A DNA stretch of 64,000 nucleotides from Litchfieldia sinesaloumensis (GCF_900156865.1 NZ_LT732529.1:4451113-4515112), one strand, 5' to 3'. Shown: positions 17,678 through 26,698, counted from the first letter of the stretch. Numbers and translations are program-made. The notes: generated by a model from the sequence alone, not told the origin.

Positions 17678-18970
17678 TAATCCAAATAATTGAGGTAGAA
17701 ACAATGAAAGTTGTGGAATAAACGCAACGAGTAATAATACTATAATTACCACTCCGAAATAAGGTAATAAAGTTGGAACTACTTCTTCTATTTTTACCTT
17801 TGCAACACTACATCCTACAAATAAAGCACTTCCTACCGGTGGAGTCATATTACCGATACAGAGTCCAAAACAGAGTAGCATTCCAAAATGAACTGGATCC
17901 ATTCCGAAATTTTGTGCCACTGGTAAAAAGATTGGTGTGAAAATAAGAACTGCAGGTGTGATATCCATAAAGGTTCCTACAAGTAATAGGATAAAAATAA
18001 TAATTAGGATAATCCCTATTTGATTTTCCGTAATGGAAAGTAGGGCACTACTAATTGCCTCGGGTAGCCTCATGTATGACATTACGAGTGAAAAGAGAGC
18101 TGACGCGGTAATTAAAAATAGAATCATCCCGGTAATCTCAATGGTTTCGGTGAATATTGTTGGCAAATCTTTTAGTTTAAAGCTTTTATAAATAATTGAA
18201 AGGATGACTGAATAGATCACCGCAACTGCAGCACCCTCTGTTGCTGTAAAAATACCAGCTACAATACCCCCGATAACAATGAAAATTAACAATAGGCTTG
18301 GAATTGCACTTACAATAATATAAAAAATATCCTTCGTGCTGGGTAACTCTGACACTGGATAATTGGCTTTTTTCGCCATGAAGTAAGCGACTACCATTAC
18401 AGCCAAGCCCCATAATATCCCAGGGATATAACCAGCCATAAATAATGCAGCTACAGATGTACCCCCACTCACCAATGAATAGACAATAAGGACCGAACTA
18501 GGAGGAATAATTAACCCGGTTGGTGCAGAAGCGATATTCACCGCAGCTGAATAGGTCAGTTTGTAGCCTTGATTGGTTTGCATCGGTGTCATAATGCGGC
18601 CCATTGCAGCGGCAGACGCAACACTTGATCCAGAAATCGAGCCGAACAGCATATTGCCTACAGCGTTTGTGTGTGCCAAAGCACCTGGAAGTTTACCTAC
18701 CAATACTTTAGCAAAGTTAACAAGTCGAAACGCAATTCCACCGTTATTCATAATAATTCCTGATAAAACAAATAGGGGAATCGCTAACATGGTAAAGTTA
18801 TCAATACCTGTAACCATCCGTTGTGCCGAAGTTAAAATAGCAACATCAAAGGGAAGTATCAGCAAAAAGGTAAACACTGAACTCAAGATGATTGAAATCG
18901 CAATTGGTACACCAAATAATAAGAGAAGAAAAAAAGTGGCAAAAAGTATGACTCCTGCAATTGTTTCCAT
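17675..18970 (-). CDS. dctM: TRAP transporter large permease DctM
   Basis: A 431-residue membrane protein with about 12 helices, DctM family: FLLLLFGVPIAISIILSS at the N-terminus, GSISGSSVASAAAMG near residue 112 and TPPVGSALFVG near 378. With DctQ and DctP it forms an Na+-driven tripartite importer for carboxylates or sugar acids. Its start overlaps the dctQ stop (TAATG). Location next to kdgR/kdgA/kduI genes argues for 2-keto-3-deoxygluconate or unsaturated uronates as substrate, by inference. Confidence 0.93.
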   Translation of the reverse strand: METIAGVILFATFFLLLLFGVPIAISIILSSVFTFLLILPFDVAILTSAQRMVTGIDNFTMLAIPLFVLSGIIMNNGGIAFRLVNFAKVLVGKLPGALAHTNAVGNMLFGSISGSSVASAAAMGRIMTPMQTNQGYKLTYSAAVNIASAPTGLIIPPSSVLIVYSLVSGGTSVAALFMAGYIPGILWGLAVMVVAYFMAKKANYPVSELPSTKDIFYIIVSAIPSLLLIFIVIGGIVAGIFTATEGAAVAVIYSVILSIIYKSFKLKDLPTIFTETIEITGMILFLITASALFSLVMSYMRLPEAISSALLSITENQIGIILIIIFILLLVGTFMDITPAVLIFTPIFLPVAQNFGMDPVHFGMLLCFGLCIGNMTPPVGSALFVGCSVAKVKIEEVVPTLLPYFGVVIIVLLLVAFIPQLSLFLPQLFGL

Positions 18971-19452
18971 TAAAGGATCACCTCTCTTTTTCTGTCCTTA
19001 TAAGATAACAAGCTGTGAATCTGATAAAGAATAATGCAAACTCCGCTAACGAGAATCGCTGCATAGACGACACCCATGGAAAGTCCAGTGGCAGCTGCTG
19101 TTTGTGCAGATGTAAGCATGACAATTCTAATTCCACCATAAACCATTAAAATCGTGGCGGTTAACAGAATAATAATATCCGTGATGAATTCAAACTGTAT
19201 TTGTACTTTTGGATTGAATTTTTCTCTAATAAATAGAATTCCGATATGCTTTTTTGCTCCAAATACGTAAGCTGCTGACATCAATCCAAACCAAATTAGC
19301 ATATATCGTGTTAATTCCTCTGTACCTGGGGAGGAGATGTTAAATACGTATCTCGATAAGACTTGCCATGTTGACAGGACTACCATCGAGACTAGCAGTA
19401 AACTAGAGAAGATGATCAACACCTTGTCCAGAAGCTGTTTCACTTTATTCAT
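18970..19452 (-). CDS. dctQ: TRAP transporter small permease DctQ
   Basis: A 160-residue protein with four helices. WQVLSRYVFNISSPGTEELTRYMLIWFGLMSAA is the classic DctQ core near residues 27-60. It couples the binding protein to DctM. It overlaps dctP by eight bases and dctM by one, so the three genes are one operon, in the order P-Q-M. Confidence 0.92.
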   Translation of the reverse strand: MNKVKQLLDKVLIIFSSLLLVSMVVLSTWQVLSRYVFNISSPGTEELTRYMLIWFGLMSAAYVFGAKKHIGILFIREKFNPKVQIQFEFITDIIILLTATILMVYGGIRIVMLTSAQTAAATGLSMGVVYAAILVSGVCIILYQIHSLLSYKDRKREVIL

Positions 19453-20443
19453 TTGACGAATTCCCCTTTATTAATTGGTAAATGTCTTTTGTTTCTTCAT
19501 CTTTTGCATAGGCTTCGTGCAGCGGTTTTACAGCACTGATAAAGGAGGTTTTATCAACCTCAATAAATTGAACCCCCATTTTTGTTTTAGCGATTTCTGT
19601 CTGTTCTGTAATAGCCTTCATCCAAACATCTTCATGATAAATGGTAGATTCTTTCGCCGCCTCCTGGATGATTTTTTTTTCATCAGCTGATAATTTATTA
19701 AAACGTTTTGCATTCATTACGAGCATATCAGGCACGATTTGATGCCCTGTATACATATAGTACTTTGCAACTTCACCGTGGTTATTACCGACTAGGGCGG
19801 TTTCATTATTTTCAGCAGCATCAATTACGCCTGATTGGAGGGCAGTGTACACTTCACCATATGCCATAGGAGTGGGGAGTCCACCAAATGCTTCAATCAT
19901 ATTTACACTGGTTTGGCTTGGTTGAACCCTTGTTTTTAAACCAGCAACATCAGCAACTGTATGTACCTCCCGATTCTTTGTATACAGGTTACGTATTCCA
20001 GCGTTGTAGTAGGTTAAGCCAATAAAACCAATGTCTTCAGTTTTGTAATAAATCTCATTGGTAATGTTTTCATCATTCATTTTTTTCTCAAACTCTTCGT
20101 AGCTCTCAAATAGGTATGGCAAACTAAAAATCGAATAGTCTGATTCAAATCCTTCTAAGGCACTTGCACTGGCTTTGGCCACATCAACAGCACCTGATTG
20201 TGTTAACTCAAGTACTTCACGCTCACTTCCTAGTTGGCCATTCGCATAGATCTCTACTTTCATTTTATTGTTAGATTTTTCTTCAACTAATCGTCCAAAT
20301 TCAACTAGCGATAGGTGAACAGGGTGATCTAGGGTTTGATTATGAGCCAGCTTGAATTCTGTTACACCAGCCTCGCCGGTGTTGCATCCGGATAATAAAA
20401 ATACATTGACTATACCGAATAGGATAAGGGCCATTATTCTCAT
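19445..20443 (-). CDS. dctP: TRAP transporter substrate-binding lipoprotein DctP
   Basis: A 332-residue protein with a lipoprotein signal (FLLSGC, cysteine at residue 20) and the DctP fold. LKTRVQPSQTSVNMIEAFGG near residue 170 contains the conserved Arg that binds the substrate carboxylate. It captures a sugar acid outside the membrane. AGGAGG precedes the ATG. It is the first gene of the dctPQM operon. The substrate is inferred from the adjacent KDG pathway genes. Confidence 0.92.
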   Translation of the reverse strand: MRIMALILFGIVNVFLLSGCNTGEAGVTEFKLAHNQTLDHPVHLSLVEFGRLVEEKSNNKMKVEIYANGQLGSEREVLELTQSGAVDVAKASASALEGFESDYSIFSLPYLFESYEEFEKKMNDENITNEIYYKTEDIGFIGLTYYNAGIRNLYTKNREVHTVADVAGLKTRVQPSQTSVNMIEAFGGLPTPMAYGEVYTALQSGVIDAAENNETALVGNNHGEVAKYYMYTGHQIVPDMLVMNAKRFNKLSADEKKIIQEAAKESTIYHEDVWMKAITEQTEIAKTKMGVQFIEVDKTSFISAVKPLHEAYAKDEETKDIYQLIKGNSSNE

Positions 20444-20545
20444 ATTTTTTCCTCCTGTAATAAAAAAAATCGACGAGTACTCTTATATTTTGTGTTGATT
20501 TACCAAACTTATCCGGATGAATGGAGTATTTGCGAGGTCAAAATG

Positions 20546-20578
20546 AAAAAGGGTACCATTCAATAAGTACCCTTTTTT
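20546..20578 (-). terminator. Terminator of brnQ
   Basis: AAAAAGGGTAC (20546-20556) pairs with GTACCCTTTTT (20567-20577); T-rich on both strands, lying just after the brnQ stop. Confidence 0.85.
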
Positions 20579-20588
20579 CGAACATCTA

Positions 20589-21923
20589 TTATGAGGTTTT
20601 GATTTCTTTATGATCAAGCAATTCTTCTTTTTTACTAAATTGGCTAATCGTAAGCCCTAATACTGAACCAATGAGTGCAGGAACAACCCATTCTAAACCA
20701 ACAGCTGCGAGTGGTAACGTATCTTTCAATGACTGAAGAGGTCCGAGGTCAAGCCCAAATGCATTTAATCCACTAAGTAGTGCAAATACACCTGTAAATA
20801 ACATCGCTGACCCATATACGGCCTTCACATTTTTGAAATAGCGACTAAAGAAAGTTAATACGACTAACACAATGAGTAGCGGGTAAGTCATTACTAAGAA
20901 TGGGACCGATACTTTTAAGATTTGTGCTAAACCTAAATTTGAAAGGGTAAACCCGACCAACGTAACTAGAAGGACAACGGTTTTATAACTAACCTTTGGC
21001 ATTAAGTTTGAAAAATACTGGCCACAAGCGGTTGTTAATCCAACAACTGTTGTAAAGCAGGCTAAGGTAAAGATAATGCCAAGAAACACAGTTCCACCTT
21101 GCCCAAATAATAGGGTTGCAGCAGAAGATAAGATACCTGTACCGTCATCAAATGTCCCGTGGCTCGCCATTTTTGCACCAATTAATCCAATTCCAATATA
21201 GATAGCCGATAGAAGAATACCTGCAATGATTCCAGCTCTAAACGTATATCTTGTTAATTGAGATCGGTTATTGATACCTCTTTTTTGAATAGCGTTTAAA
21301 ATTACAATTCCGAAGGCTAATGATGCTAATGCATCCATCGTATTATAGCCTTCTAGGAAACCGGTGAAAAAGGCACCTGATTGATAGGCTTTTGTAGGAT
21401 TCAGGAAAGGTGTATCGATTTTGAATAACCCTACAATGATTAAAGTTACAATTGCAACTACTAGAGTTGGAGCAATGATCCGGCCCATATATTGTTCCAT
21501 TTTAGTTGGATTTAGGCTGATAAAATACACAATTCCAAAGAAAATAGCTGAGAACAGCAATAGAATAAGGGCGCTATTAGTTGATTCACTTAGAAATGGT
21601 GTAATTCCCATTTCGAACGCAACATTCGCATTTCTCGGAATTGCAAGGAACGGTCCAATACACAGATAAACAGCCACCATAAAAGCTGTACTAAACACGG
21701 GGTGAACACGATTACCCATTGCTTGTGCTCCGCCTTTTACAAGAGAAACTGCAAAGATAACAAGAACCGGTAACCCAACACCTGTTACAATAAACCCAAG
21801 CATGCCAGTCCAAAAACTTGTACCAGCTCCAGCACCTAAAAATGGTGGGAAAATCAAATTACCAGCACCAAAAAACATCGAAAACAACATAAACCCAATA
21901 AACAAAGTGTCTAACTTCTTCAC
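20589..21923 (-). CDS. brnQ: Branched-chain amino acid carrier BrnQ (LIVCS family)
   Basis: A 444-residue protein with 12 helices. MKKLDTLFIGFMLFSMFFGAGNLIFPP is the diagnostic start of Na+/H+-coupled Leu/Ile/Val carriers. The start is GTG with AAGGAG upstream. The long leader contains a T-box riboswitch with a probable isoleucine specifier, so uptake should rise when tRNA-Ile is uncharged. The gene is unrelated to the KDG genes on both sides and interrupts the transporter/enzyme order. Confidence 0.94.
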   Translation of the reverse strand: MKKLDTLFIGFMLFSMFFGAGNLIFPPFLGAGAGTSFWTGMLGFIVTGVGLPVLVIFAVSLVKGGAQAMGNRVHPVFSTAFMVAVYLCIGPFLAIPRNANVAFEMGITPFLSESTNSALILLLFSAIFFGIVYFISLNPTKMEQYMGRIIAPTLVVAIVTLIIVGLFKIDTPFLNPTKAYQSGAFFTGFLEGYNTMDALASLAFGIVILNAIQKRGINNRSQLTRYTFRAGIIAGILLSAIYIGIGLIGAKMASHGTFDDGTGILSSAATLLFGQGGTVFLGIIFTLACFTTVVGLTTACGQYFSNLMPKVSYKTVVLLVTLVGFTLSNLGLAQILKVSVPFLVMTYPLLIVLVVLTFFSRYFKNVKAVYGSAMLFTGVFALLSGLNAFGLDLGPLQSLKDTLPLAAVGLEWVVPALIGSVLGLTISQFSKKEELLDHKEIKTS

Positions 21924-21964
21924 ATCAAATCTCTCCTTAATTGTTATTTTAAAATAGGGACGAA

Positions 21965-21983
21965 GGGACAGGTCCGTTGTCCC
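21965..21983. repeat. GGGACA...TGTCCC hairpin in the brnQ leader
   Basis: GGGACA and TGTCCC arms with a 7-base loop, located between the T-box terminator and brnQ. Similar palindromes are at 22402-22427 and 36641-36661, which suggests a dispersed short repeat. Confidence 0.4.
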
Positions 21984-21992
21984 AAGACAAAA

Positions 21993-22253
21993 TAAAAAAC
22001 CTCGCCCCTAAAAAAGGGACGAGGTTAACTCGCGATACCACCCAAATTCCGCAGCCAACATAGACTACGACACTCACTAACGTACAATCATACGTGTTCC
22101 TTGTAACGGCGGACTCCCGTCAAAGCTTACTTATTTCAGCTTTGCACCTCAGAGATGATTTTCGGATAGAATCTGAACATCGACTTTCAGCAACTGTCGA
22201 CTCTCTGGGGATCAGACTTCCTATCGTACTCTTTCTCGTCATCGATTTTTAAT
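21993..22253 (-). ncRNA. T-box riboswitch leader of brnQ, probably isoleucine-specific
   Basis: On the minus strand the leader has a Stem I with AGAGAGTCGACAGTTGCTG-AAAG distal loop elements, a specifier region GAAAATCATCTCTGAGG with ATC (positions 22157-22159) as likely specifier codon, and the T-box proper GGGTGGTATCGCGAG (22029-22043). A terminator stem ACCTCGTCCC/GGGGCGAGGT plus T-run follows (21993-22026). The architecture is the classic tRNA-sensing attenuator. ATC means tRNA-Ile, which suits brnQ; the exact register of the specifier is my reading. Confidence 0.93.
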
Positions 22254-22261
22254 ATATTGGT

Positions 22262-22290
22262 ATATTATCAGAAGAAAAATTACCAGTCAA
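22262..22290 (-). promoter_or_regulatory. Sigma-A promoter of the T-box/brnQ transcript
   Basis: TTGACT (22285-22290) and TAATAT (22262-22267) are separated by exactly 17 bases on the minus strand, right before the T-box. Confidence 0.75.
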
Positions 22291-22401
22291 CAAATTTTTT
22301 GATAGTTTATATAATTTTGTATTGGAAAAGGTTTACATGAAGGTCTCAACTAAGTAATCAGTTGCACGTAATTAAAAAGAGATGGTGGTGGAGAATAAGG
22401 T

Positions 22402-22427
22402 GGGACAAGGCACCTGTGCCTTGTCCC
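22402..22427. repeat. Perfect GC-rich palindrome after the iclR gene
   Basis: GGGACAAGGCAC pairs with GTGCCTTGTCCC across a two-base centre. No T-run follows on either strand, so it is not a canonical terminator. It ends one base before the stop codon of the minus-strand regulator gene. Confidence 0.5.
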
Positions 22428-22428
22428 A

Positions 22429-23199
22429 TTAAATCAGTTCGCTTTCAATTTCTTTTTTACAAGTAAGGACATTTTCTATGATTTGTTTGATGAAGTCTTC
22501 GGTGATTCGGTATTTCGGGACACTGACACTAAAAGCACCATGGTTTTTACCGTCCACTGTTATACTTGCCCCGACACAAAATATATCTGCCTCGTGTTCT
22601 TCATTATCAAAAGAGTATCCTCGTTCACGGATGTTGTTTATTTCAATCATAAAGTCCTCTTTAGTTGTTAGTGTATTTTCTGTCTTTTTTTCTAACGTAA
22701 TGCTATTTAAATAACTTTCTATTTGTTGATCATTTTGGTCGGCAAGGATTGCTTTTCCCATTGCCGAACAATAAAGGGGTATCGCTTTGCCAACACGAGA
22801 ATATAAAGAGATAGGATTGAAGCTTTCTAGTTTGGTTATATAAACAATGCTTGCTTGGTCAAGAATTCCAAGATGTACAGTTTCAGTCGTTTGTTTTCTA
22901 AGTTTTTCTAGGTATGGCTTTGCGATATCCTTAATATCCGTTTGATTTAACGCTTTGTTTGCATATTTAATAATAGATTTTCCTAGACGGAATTTTTTTG
23001 TTTCCTCATCCTTTTGGACATAACCAATTAATTGTAGCGTGTCTAAAATTTTTAATGCGGTGGAACTTGTTAATTCTGTTTCTTTTGCTATTTGTTGAAG
23101 AGTTTGAGATTTATCAGTAGTAGACAGGAATTTTAAAATTGTATCAGCTTTAATCAGCACGGTTCCATACGGTTGCTTCTTATCAGTCAAGGTAATCAC
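22429..23199 (-). CDS. IclR-family regulator of the KDG pathway (KdgR-like)
   Basis: A 256-residue protein: N-terminal winged helix (TLQQIAKETELTSSTALKILDTLQLIGYV, residues ~33-62) and C-terminal IclR effector domain (TVHLGILDQASIVYITKLE and YCSAMGKAILA). It is divergent from kdgA, with a palindromic candidate operator in the shared intergenic region. IclR-type KdgR in enterobacteria represses pectin/KDG genes until KDG is bound, and this protein probably does the same, although B. subtilis uses a LacI-type KdgR. The GTG start at 23199 has only a weak ribosome binding site. Confidence 0.85.
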   Translation of the reverse strand: MITLTDKKQPYGTVLIKADTILKFLSTTDKSQTLQQIAKETELTSSTALKILDTLQLIGYVQKDEETKKFRLGKSIIKYANKALNQTDIKDIAKPYLEKLRKQTTETVHLGILDQASIVYITKLESFNPISLYSRVGKAIPLYCSAMGKAILADQNDQQIESYLNSITLEKKTENTLTTKEDFMIEINNIRERGYSFDNEEHEADIFCVGASITVDGKNHGAFSVSVPKYRITEDFIKQIIENVLTCKKEIESELI

Positions 23200-23239
23200 T
23201 CACTTTATAAAATTTTCTAAAAAATTAACAATCTATCGG

Positions 23240-23268
23240 TTGAAATCCCTTACACGATTATATATAAT
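23240..23268 (+). promoter_or_regulatory. Sigma-A promoter of the kdgA-kdgK-kduI-kduD operon
   Basis: TTGAAA (23240-23245), 17 bases, TATAAT (23263-23268). The kdgA ATG is about 70 bases downstream. Confidence 0.8.
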
Positions 23269-23297
23269 AGCCTTATAGTTTCCATATAATAAATTTA

Positions 23298-23314
23298 ATT
23301 TCCAAATAGGAAAT
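23298..23314 (+). promoter_or_regulatory. Candidate IclR/KdgR operator
   Basis: ATTTCC-AAATA-GGAAAT is a perfect inverted repeat starting about 30 bases after the -10 box, a position suited to transcriptional road-block. A half copy, GTTTCCATA, lies about 20 bases upstream. Confidence 0.5.
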
Positions 23315-23338
23315 AGTCAAGGGGTTTTGGAGGCAATT

Positions 23339-23983
23339 ATGAAGAAATTAAATGTACTCTCAAAAATCGCGGATTGCGGCGTAGTCGCAGTTGTCCGAGC
23401 AGACACAAAAGAAGAAGCAGTAAAAATCTCAGAAAGTTGTGTAGAGGGTGGAATTATAGGAATCGAGGTGACCTTTACAGTCGATGGTGCTGACGAGGTT
23501 ATTAAGGAACTTGCTTCCATCTACAAAAATAGTGAAGTTGTAATCGGGGCTGGAACAGTACTGGATTCAACAACTGCACGAATTGCTATTTTAGCAGGAG
23601 CACAATTTGTTGTAAGTCCAAGTTTTGATGAAGAAACGGCTAAGCTATGTAATTTATATCAAGTTCCTTATATGCCAGGATGCTTGACAATTACGGAAAT
23701 GAAACGTGCACTTGAAGCTGGTGCAGATATTATTAAGCTCTTTCCAGGAAATGCCTTCGGACCGGATTTTGTGAAAGCGGTTAAAGCACCACTTCCACAG
23801 GTGAACATCATGCCAACGGGTGGTGTAAGTCTGGATAACATTGATCAATGGATTAAAAATGGCTGTGTTGCAGTTGGTGTGGGTGGTAATTTGGTTGCAC
23901 CTGCAAAAACAGGAGACTTCGCTAGCATAACGAAATATGCAGCACAATATGTTGCTAAAGTTAAAGAAGCAAGAGGGGCGTAA
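23339..23983 (+). CDS. kdgA: 2-keto-3-deoxy-6-phosphogluconate aldolase
   Basis: A 214-residue class I aldolase that splits KDPG into pyruvate and glyceraldehyde 3-phosphate, and may also act on 4-hydroxy-2-oxoglutarate. The catalytic Glu lies in GIEVTFTVDG near residue 41. The Schiff-base Lys is in IIKLFPGNAFG near residue 129, and PYMPGCLT is also conserved. GGAGG precedes ATG 23339. First gene of the kdgA-kdgK-kduI-kduD operon, with four bases to kdgK. Confidence 0.93.
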   Translation: MKKLNVLSKIADCGVVAVVRADTKEEAVKISESCVEGGIIGIEVTFTVDGADEVIKELASIYKNSEVVIGAGTVLDSTTARIAILAGAQFVVSPSFDEETAKLCNLYQVPYMPGCLTITEMKRALEAGADIIKLFPGNAFGPDFVKAVKAPLPQVNIMPTGGVSLDNIDQWIKNGCVAVGVGGNLVAPAKTGDFASITKYAAQYVAKVKEARGA

Positions 23984-23987
23984 AACC

Positions 23988-25004
23988 ATGAAAAAGAAGA
24001 TTGTTGCATTCGGAGAGCCTTTACTTCGCTTATCAACTAACATGGGTGAACGCCTTTTACAAGCAAATCAATTAACCCTAAATTACGGTGGTGCAGAGGC
24101 AAATGTTGGAGCATCCCTTTCTCGTTTTGGGTACGATGTTTATTTTATTGGTAAAGTACCAAATAATTCACTCGGATACGCGTATGAGAGACATTTGCAA
24201 TCGTTTGGTGTCCAAACCGATTATCTCCTTAAAGGTGGTGAGCGACTAGGTACATACTACTTGGAAACAGGTATAGGAGAGAGAAGTGCGCAAGTCATCT
24301 ATGACCGAAAAGGTTCAAGTTTTTCACAACTTACTCCTAATGAAGTGGATTTCGAAGATATTTTGCAAAATGCGGACCTTTTTCATGTCACAGGAATCAC
24401 ACCTGCCCTTTCACCGGTCCTACAGGAATTAACATTACAAGGATTAAAAGTAGCGAAGGAAATAGGTGTGAAAACTAGTTTTGATTTCAATTACCGTGCA
24501 AAGTTGTGGAGCCTTCAGGAAGCTCGTGATGCAATTCAACCTTTTTTACCATATGTAGATATTTGCTCATGTGGGGAATTGGATGCACTCAACCTGTTAG
24601 GAATTGAAGAAGCAGATGCTTCGTTGGATCATTCTCAAAAACTCACTTTCTATTATGAAAGAATTAGTGAAATGTATCCTAACATCAAGTATTTGTATTC
24701 CACTTTTAGAGAGGTATATTCAGCTTCACATAACAGTTTACAAGGGAATTTATTTGTAAATGGGAAGTTGTATCAATCAAAGGTACATGATATCAATCCA
24801 ATCGTTGACCGAGTTGGAGGTGGGGATGCTTATGCCTCTGGAATTCTCTTTGGAATTTTAGAAGGTAAGGAACCGGAGCAAATTGTCAGCTTTGGAACAG
24901 CTGCATCCGCATTAAAACATACTGTTCATGGAGATAGTAATGTCTTTTCGGAAGAAGATATCCTGGCATTTGCTAAAAATGCAACGGGTCAAATCGTCCG
25001 ATAA
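23988..25004 (+). CDS. kdgK: 2-keto-3-deoxygluconate kinase (PfkB family)
   Basis: A 338-residue ribokinase-like enzyme that phosphorylates KDG at O6. N-terminal GGAEANVGASLSRFG and C-terminal DRVGGGDAYASG, with the catalytic Asp near residue 277, are the PfkB signatures. DFNYRAKLW is typical of the KDG kinase branch. AGAGGGG sits before ATG 23988, in preference to an in-frame upstream ATG inside kdgA. The product feeds the preceding aldolase gene. Confidence 0.92.
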   Translation: MKKKIVAFGEPLLRLSTNMGERLLQANQLTLNYGGAEANVGASLSRFGYDVYFIGKVPNNSLGYAYERHLQSFGVQTDYLLKGGERLGTYYLETGIGERSAQVIYDRKGSSFSQLTPNEVDFEDILQNADLFHVTGITPALSPVLQELTLQGLKVAKEIGVKTSFDFNYRAKLWSLQEARDAIQPFLPYVDICSCGELDALNLLGIEEADASLDHSQKLTFYYERISEMYPNIKYLYSTFREVYSASHNSLQGNLFVNGKLYQSKVHDINPIVDRVGGGDAYASGILFGILEGKEPEQIVSFGTAASALKHTVHGDSNVFSEEDILAFAKNATGQIVR

Positions 25005-25045
25005 GATATTCAAATATTAAATATTACTTTTAGGAGGAATATGAA

Positions 25046-25888
25046 ATGGAAACAAAAATTGAAACACGTTATGCAAATCATCCCGAGGAAATTAAGCGAT
25101 TCAATACAGATGAATTAAGGAACCAATTCTTGGTAGAAACCATTTTTGAACCAGGAGAGGTTAAATTAACATATACACATAATGACCGTATGATTTTTGG
25201 TGGAGTAACTCCGACTGACAAAGAATTAACGATTAAACTTGATAAAGAATTAGGGGTAGAGTATTTCTTAGAGCGCCGTGAATTAGGAATTATTAACATT
25301 GGTGGCGAAGGAATGGTTATTCTTGATGGCGAAGAATATAACATGGTTCGTCGAGATGGACTTTATGTAGGTAAAGGAACGAAGGAAGTTTTATTCACTT
25401 CTAAGGATCCTAACAATCCAGCAAAGTTTTATATCAATTCAGCACCAGCCCACCACAAGTATCCAACTGTGAAAATTGACATTAATGAAATTAAGCCTTT
25501 AGAAGCAGGAGAGCCTGGAACTCTAAACGAGCGTAAAATTTATCAATATGTACATCCAAATGTATGTGAAAGTAACCAACTTCAAATGGGACTAACAATG
25601 CTTTCTCCTGGTAGCGTATGGAACACTATGCCGTGTCATACACATGAGCGCAGAATGGAAGTTTACCTGTACTTTGATATGGAACCAGAAACTCGTGTAT
25701 TCCACTTCATGGGTCAACCAGAGGAAACTAGACATCTTGTTATGAAAAATGAGCAAGCAGCTATTTCACCAAGCTGGTCCATCCACACAGGTACTGCAAC
25801 AAGCAACTATACATTCATCTGGGGTATGTGTGGAGAAAACATCACATACACGGACATGGATGTTGTACCAATGGAAAAATTACGATAA
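25046..25888 (+). CDS. kduI: 5-dehydro-4-deoxy-D-glucuronate isomerase
   Basis: A 280-residue cupin-fold zinc enzyme converting 5-keto-4-deoxyuronate (DKI) to 2,5-diketo-3-deoxygluconate. The zinc ligands are visible in MPCHTHERRMEVYLYFD (H, H and E) around residues 195-211 and in WSIHTG near 245. Length is the family norm. AGGAGG upstream. DKI arises from unsaturated uronates released by pectin or glycosaminoglycan lyases, none of which is encoded in the window. Confidence 0.95.
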   Translation: METKIETRYANHPEEIKRFNTDELRNQFLVETIFEPGEVKLTYTHNDRMIFGGVTPTDKELTIKLDKELGVEYFLERRELGIINIGGEGMVILDGEEYNMVRRDGLYVGKGTKEVLFTSKDPNNPAKFYINSAPAHHKYPTVKIDINEIKPLEAGEPGTLNERKIYQYVHPNVCESNQLQMGLTMLSPGSVWNTMPCHTHERRMEVYLYFDMEPETRVFHFMGQPEETRHLVMKNEQAAISPSWSIHTGTATSNYTFIWGMCGENITYTDMDVVPMEKLR

Positions 25889-25909
25889 AAAATTGGAGGA
25901 CTATCAAAA

Positions 25910-26692
25910 ATGACAACTCAATTGTCTGATTTCTCATTAGACTTTTTCTCATTAACTGGGAAGGTTGCCATCGTAACTGGTGGTGCTACTGGTCTGGGTC
26001 AAGGCTTTGCGGTTGCGTTAGCGAAAGCTGGAGCAGACCTCTTCATAACAACTCATGGCACTAGTTGGGATGAAACAAGAGAATTAATCGAAAAAGAAGG
26101 ACGTCGTGTCGAATTTTTCCAAACAGATTTATCTAAACGTGAAAATGCAAAAGAAGTAGTTTCAGCATGTGTAAAAGCATTTGGAAAAGTTGATATTTTA
26201 GTAAATAACGCAGGTACAATCCGTCGTTCTCCAATTCTTGAGTACAAGGATGAGGACTGGGATGCGGTTATTGATCTTAACCTAAACTCTCTTTACTTTT
26301 TAAGCCAAGAGGCTGCAAAAGTAATGGTTGAACAAAAGAGTGGAAAAATTATCAACGTGGCTTCTATGCTTTCATTCCAGGGTGGTAAATTTGTTCCGCC
26401 GTATACAGCAAGTAAGCATGCTGTACACGGACTTACAAAATCATTTGCTAATGAACTTGCTGAATATGGAGTTCAAACAAATGCAATTGCACCTGGATAT
26501 GTAGCAACAAATAACACAACACAAATTCGTGCAGATGAAAAGCGTAATGCAGAAATCCTATCACGTATTCCTGCTGCACGCTGGGCAAGCCCGTCAGACC
26601 TGATGGGAACAGTCGTATTTTTAGCAAGCCGTGCATCAGATTATGTGAACGGTCATACACTTGCAGTAGACGGTGGCTGGCTGGCACGATAA
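25910..26692 (+). CDS. kduD: 2-deoxy-D-gluconate 3-dehydrogenase / DKII reductase
   Basis: A 260-residue short-chain dehydrogenase. It has the TGGATGLGQG cofactor loop (residues ~21-30), NNAG, a catalytic Ser in ASMLSFQGG and YTASK with the catalytic Tyr/Lys near residue 163. It reduces 2,5-diketo-3-deoxygluconate to KDG with NADH. TTGGAGGA precedes the ATG. Last gene of the operon, followed by a terminator. Confidence 0.93.
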   Translation: MTTQLSDFSLDFFSLTGKVAIVTGGATGLGQGFAVALAKAGADLFITTHGTSWDETRELIEKEGRRVEFFQTDLSKRENAKEVVSACVKAFGKVDILVNNAGTIRRSPILEYKDEDWDAVIDLNLNSLYFLSQEAAKVMVEQKSGKIINVASMLSFQGGKFVPPYTASKHAVHGLTKSFANELAEYGVQTNAIAPGYVATNNTTQIRADEKRNAEILSRIPAARWASPSDLMGTVVFLASRASDYVNGHTLAVDGGWLAR

Positions 26693-26698
26693 AATAAA

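Noticed and set aside
22402-22427. Palindrome after the iclR gene as a Rho-independent terminator
   Set aside because: No T-run on either strand; kept as a repeat only.
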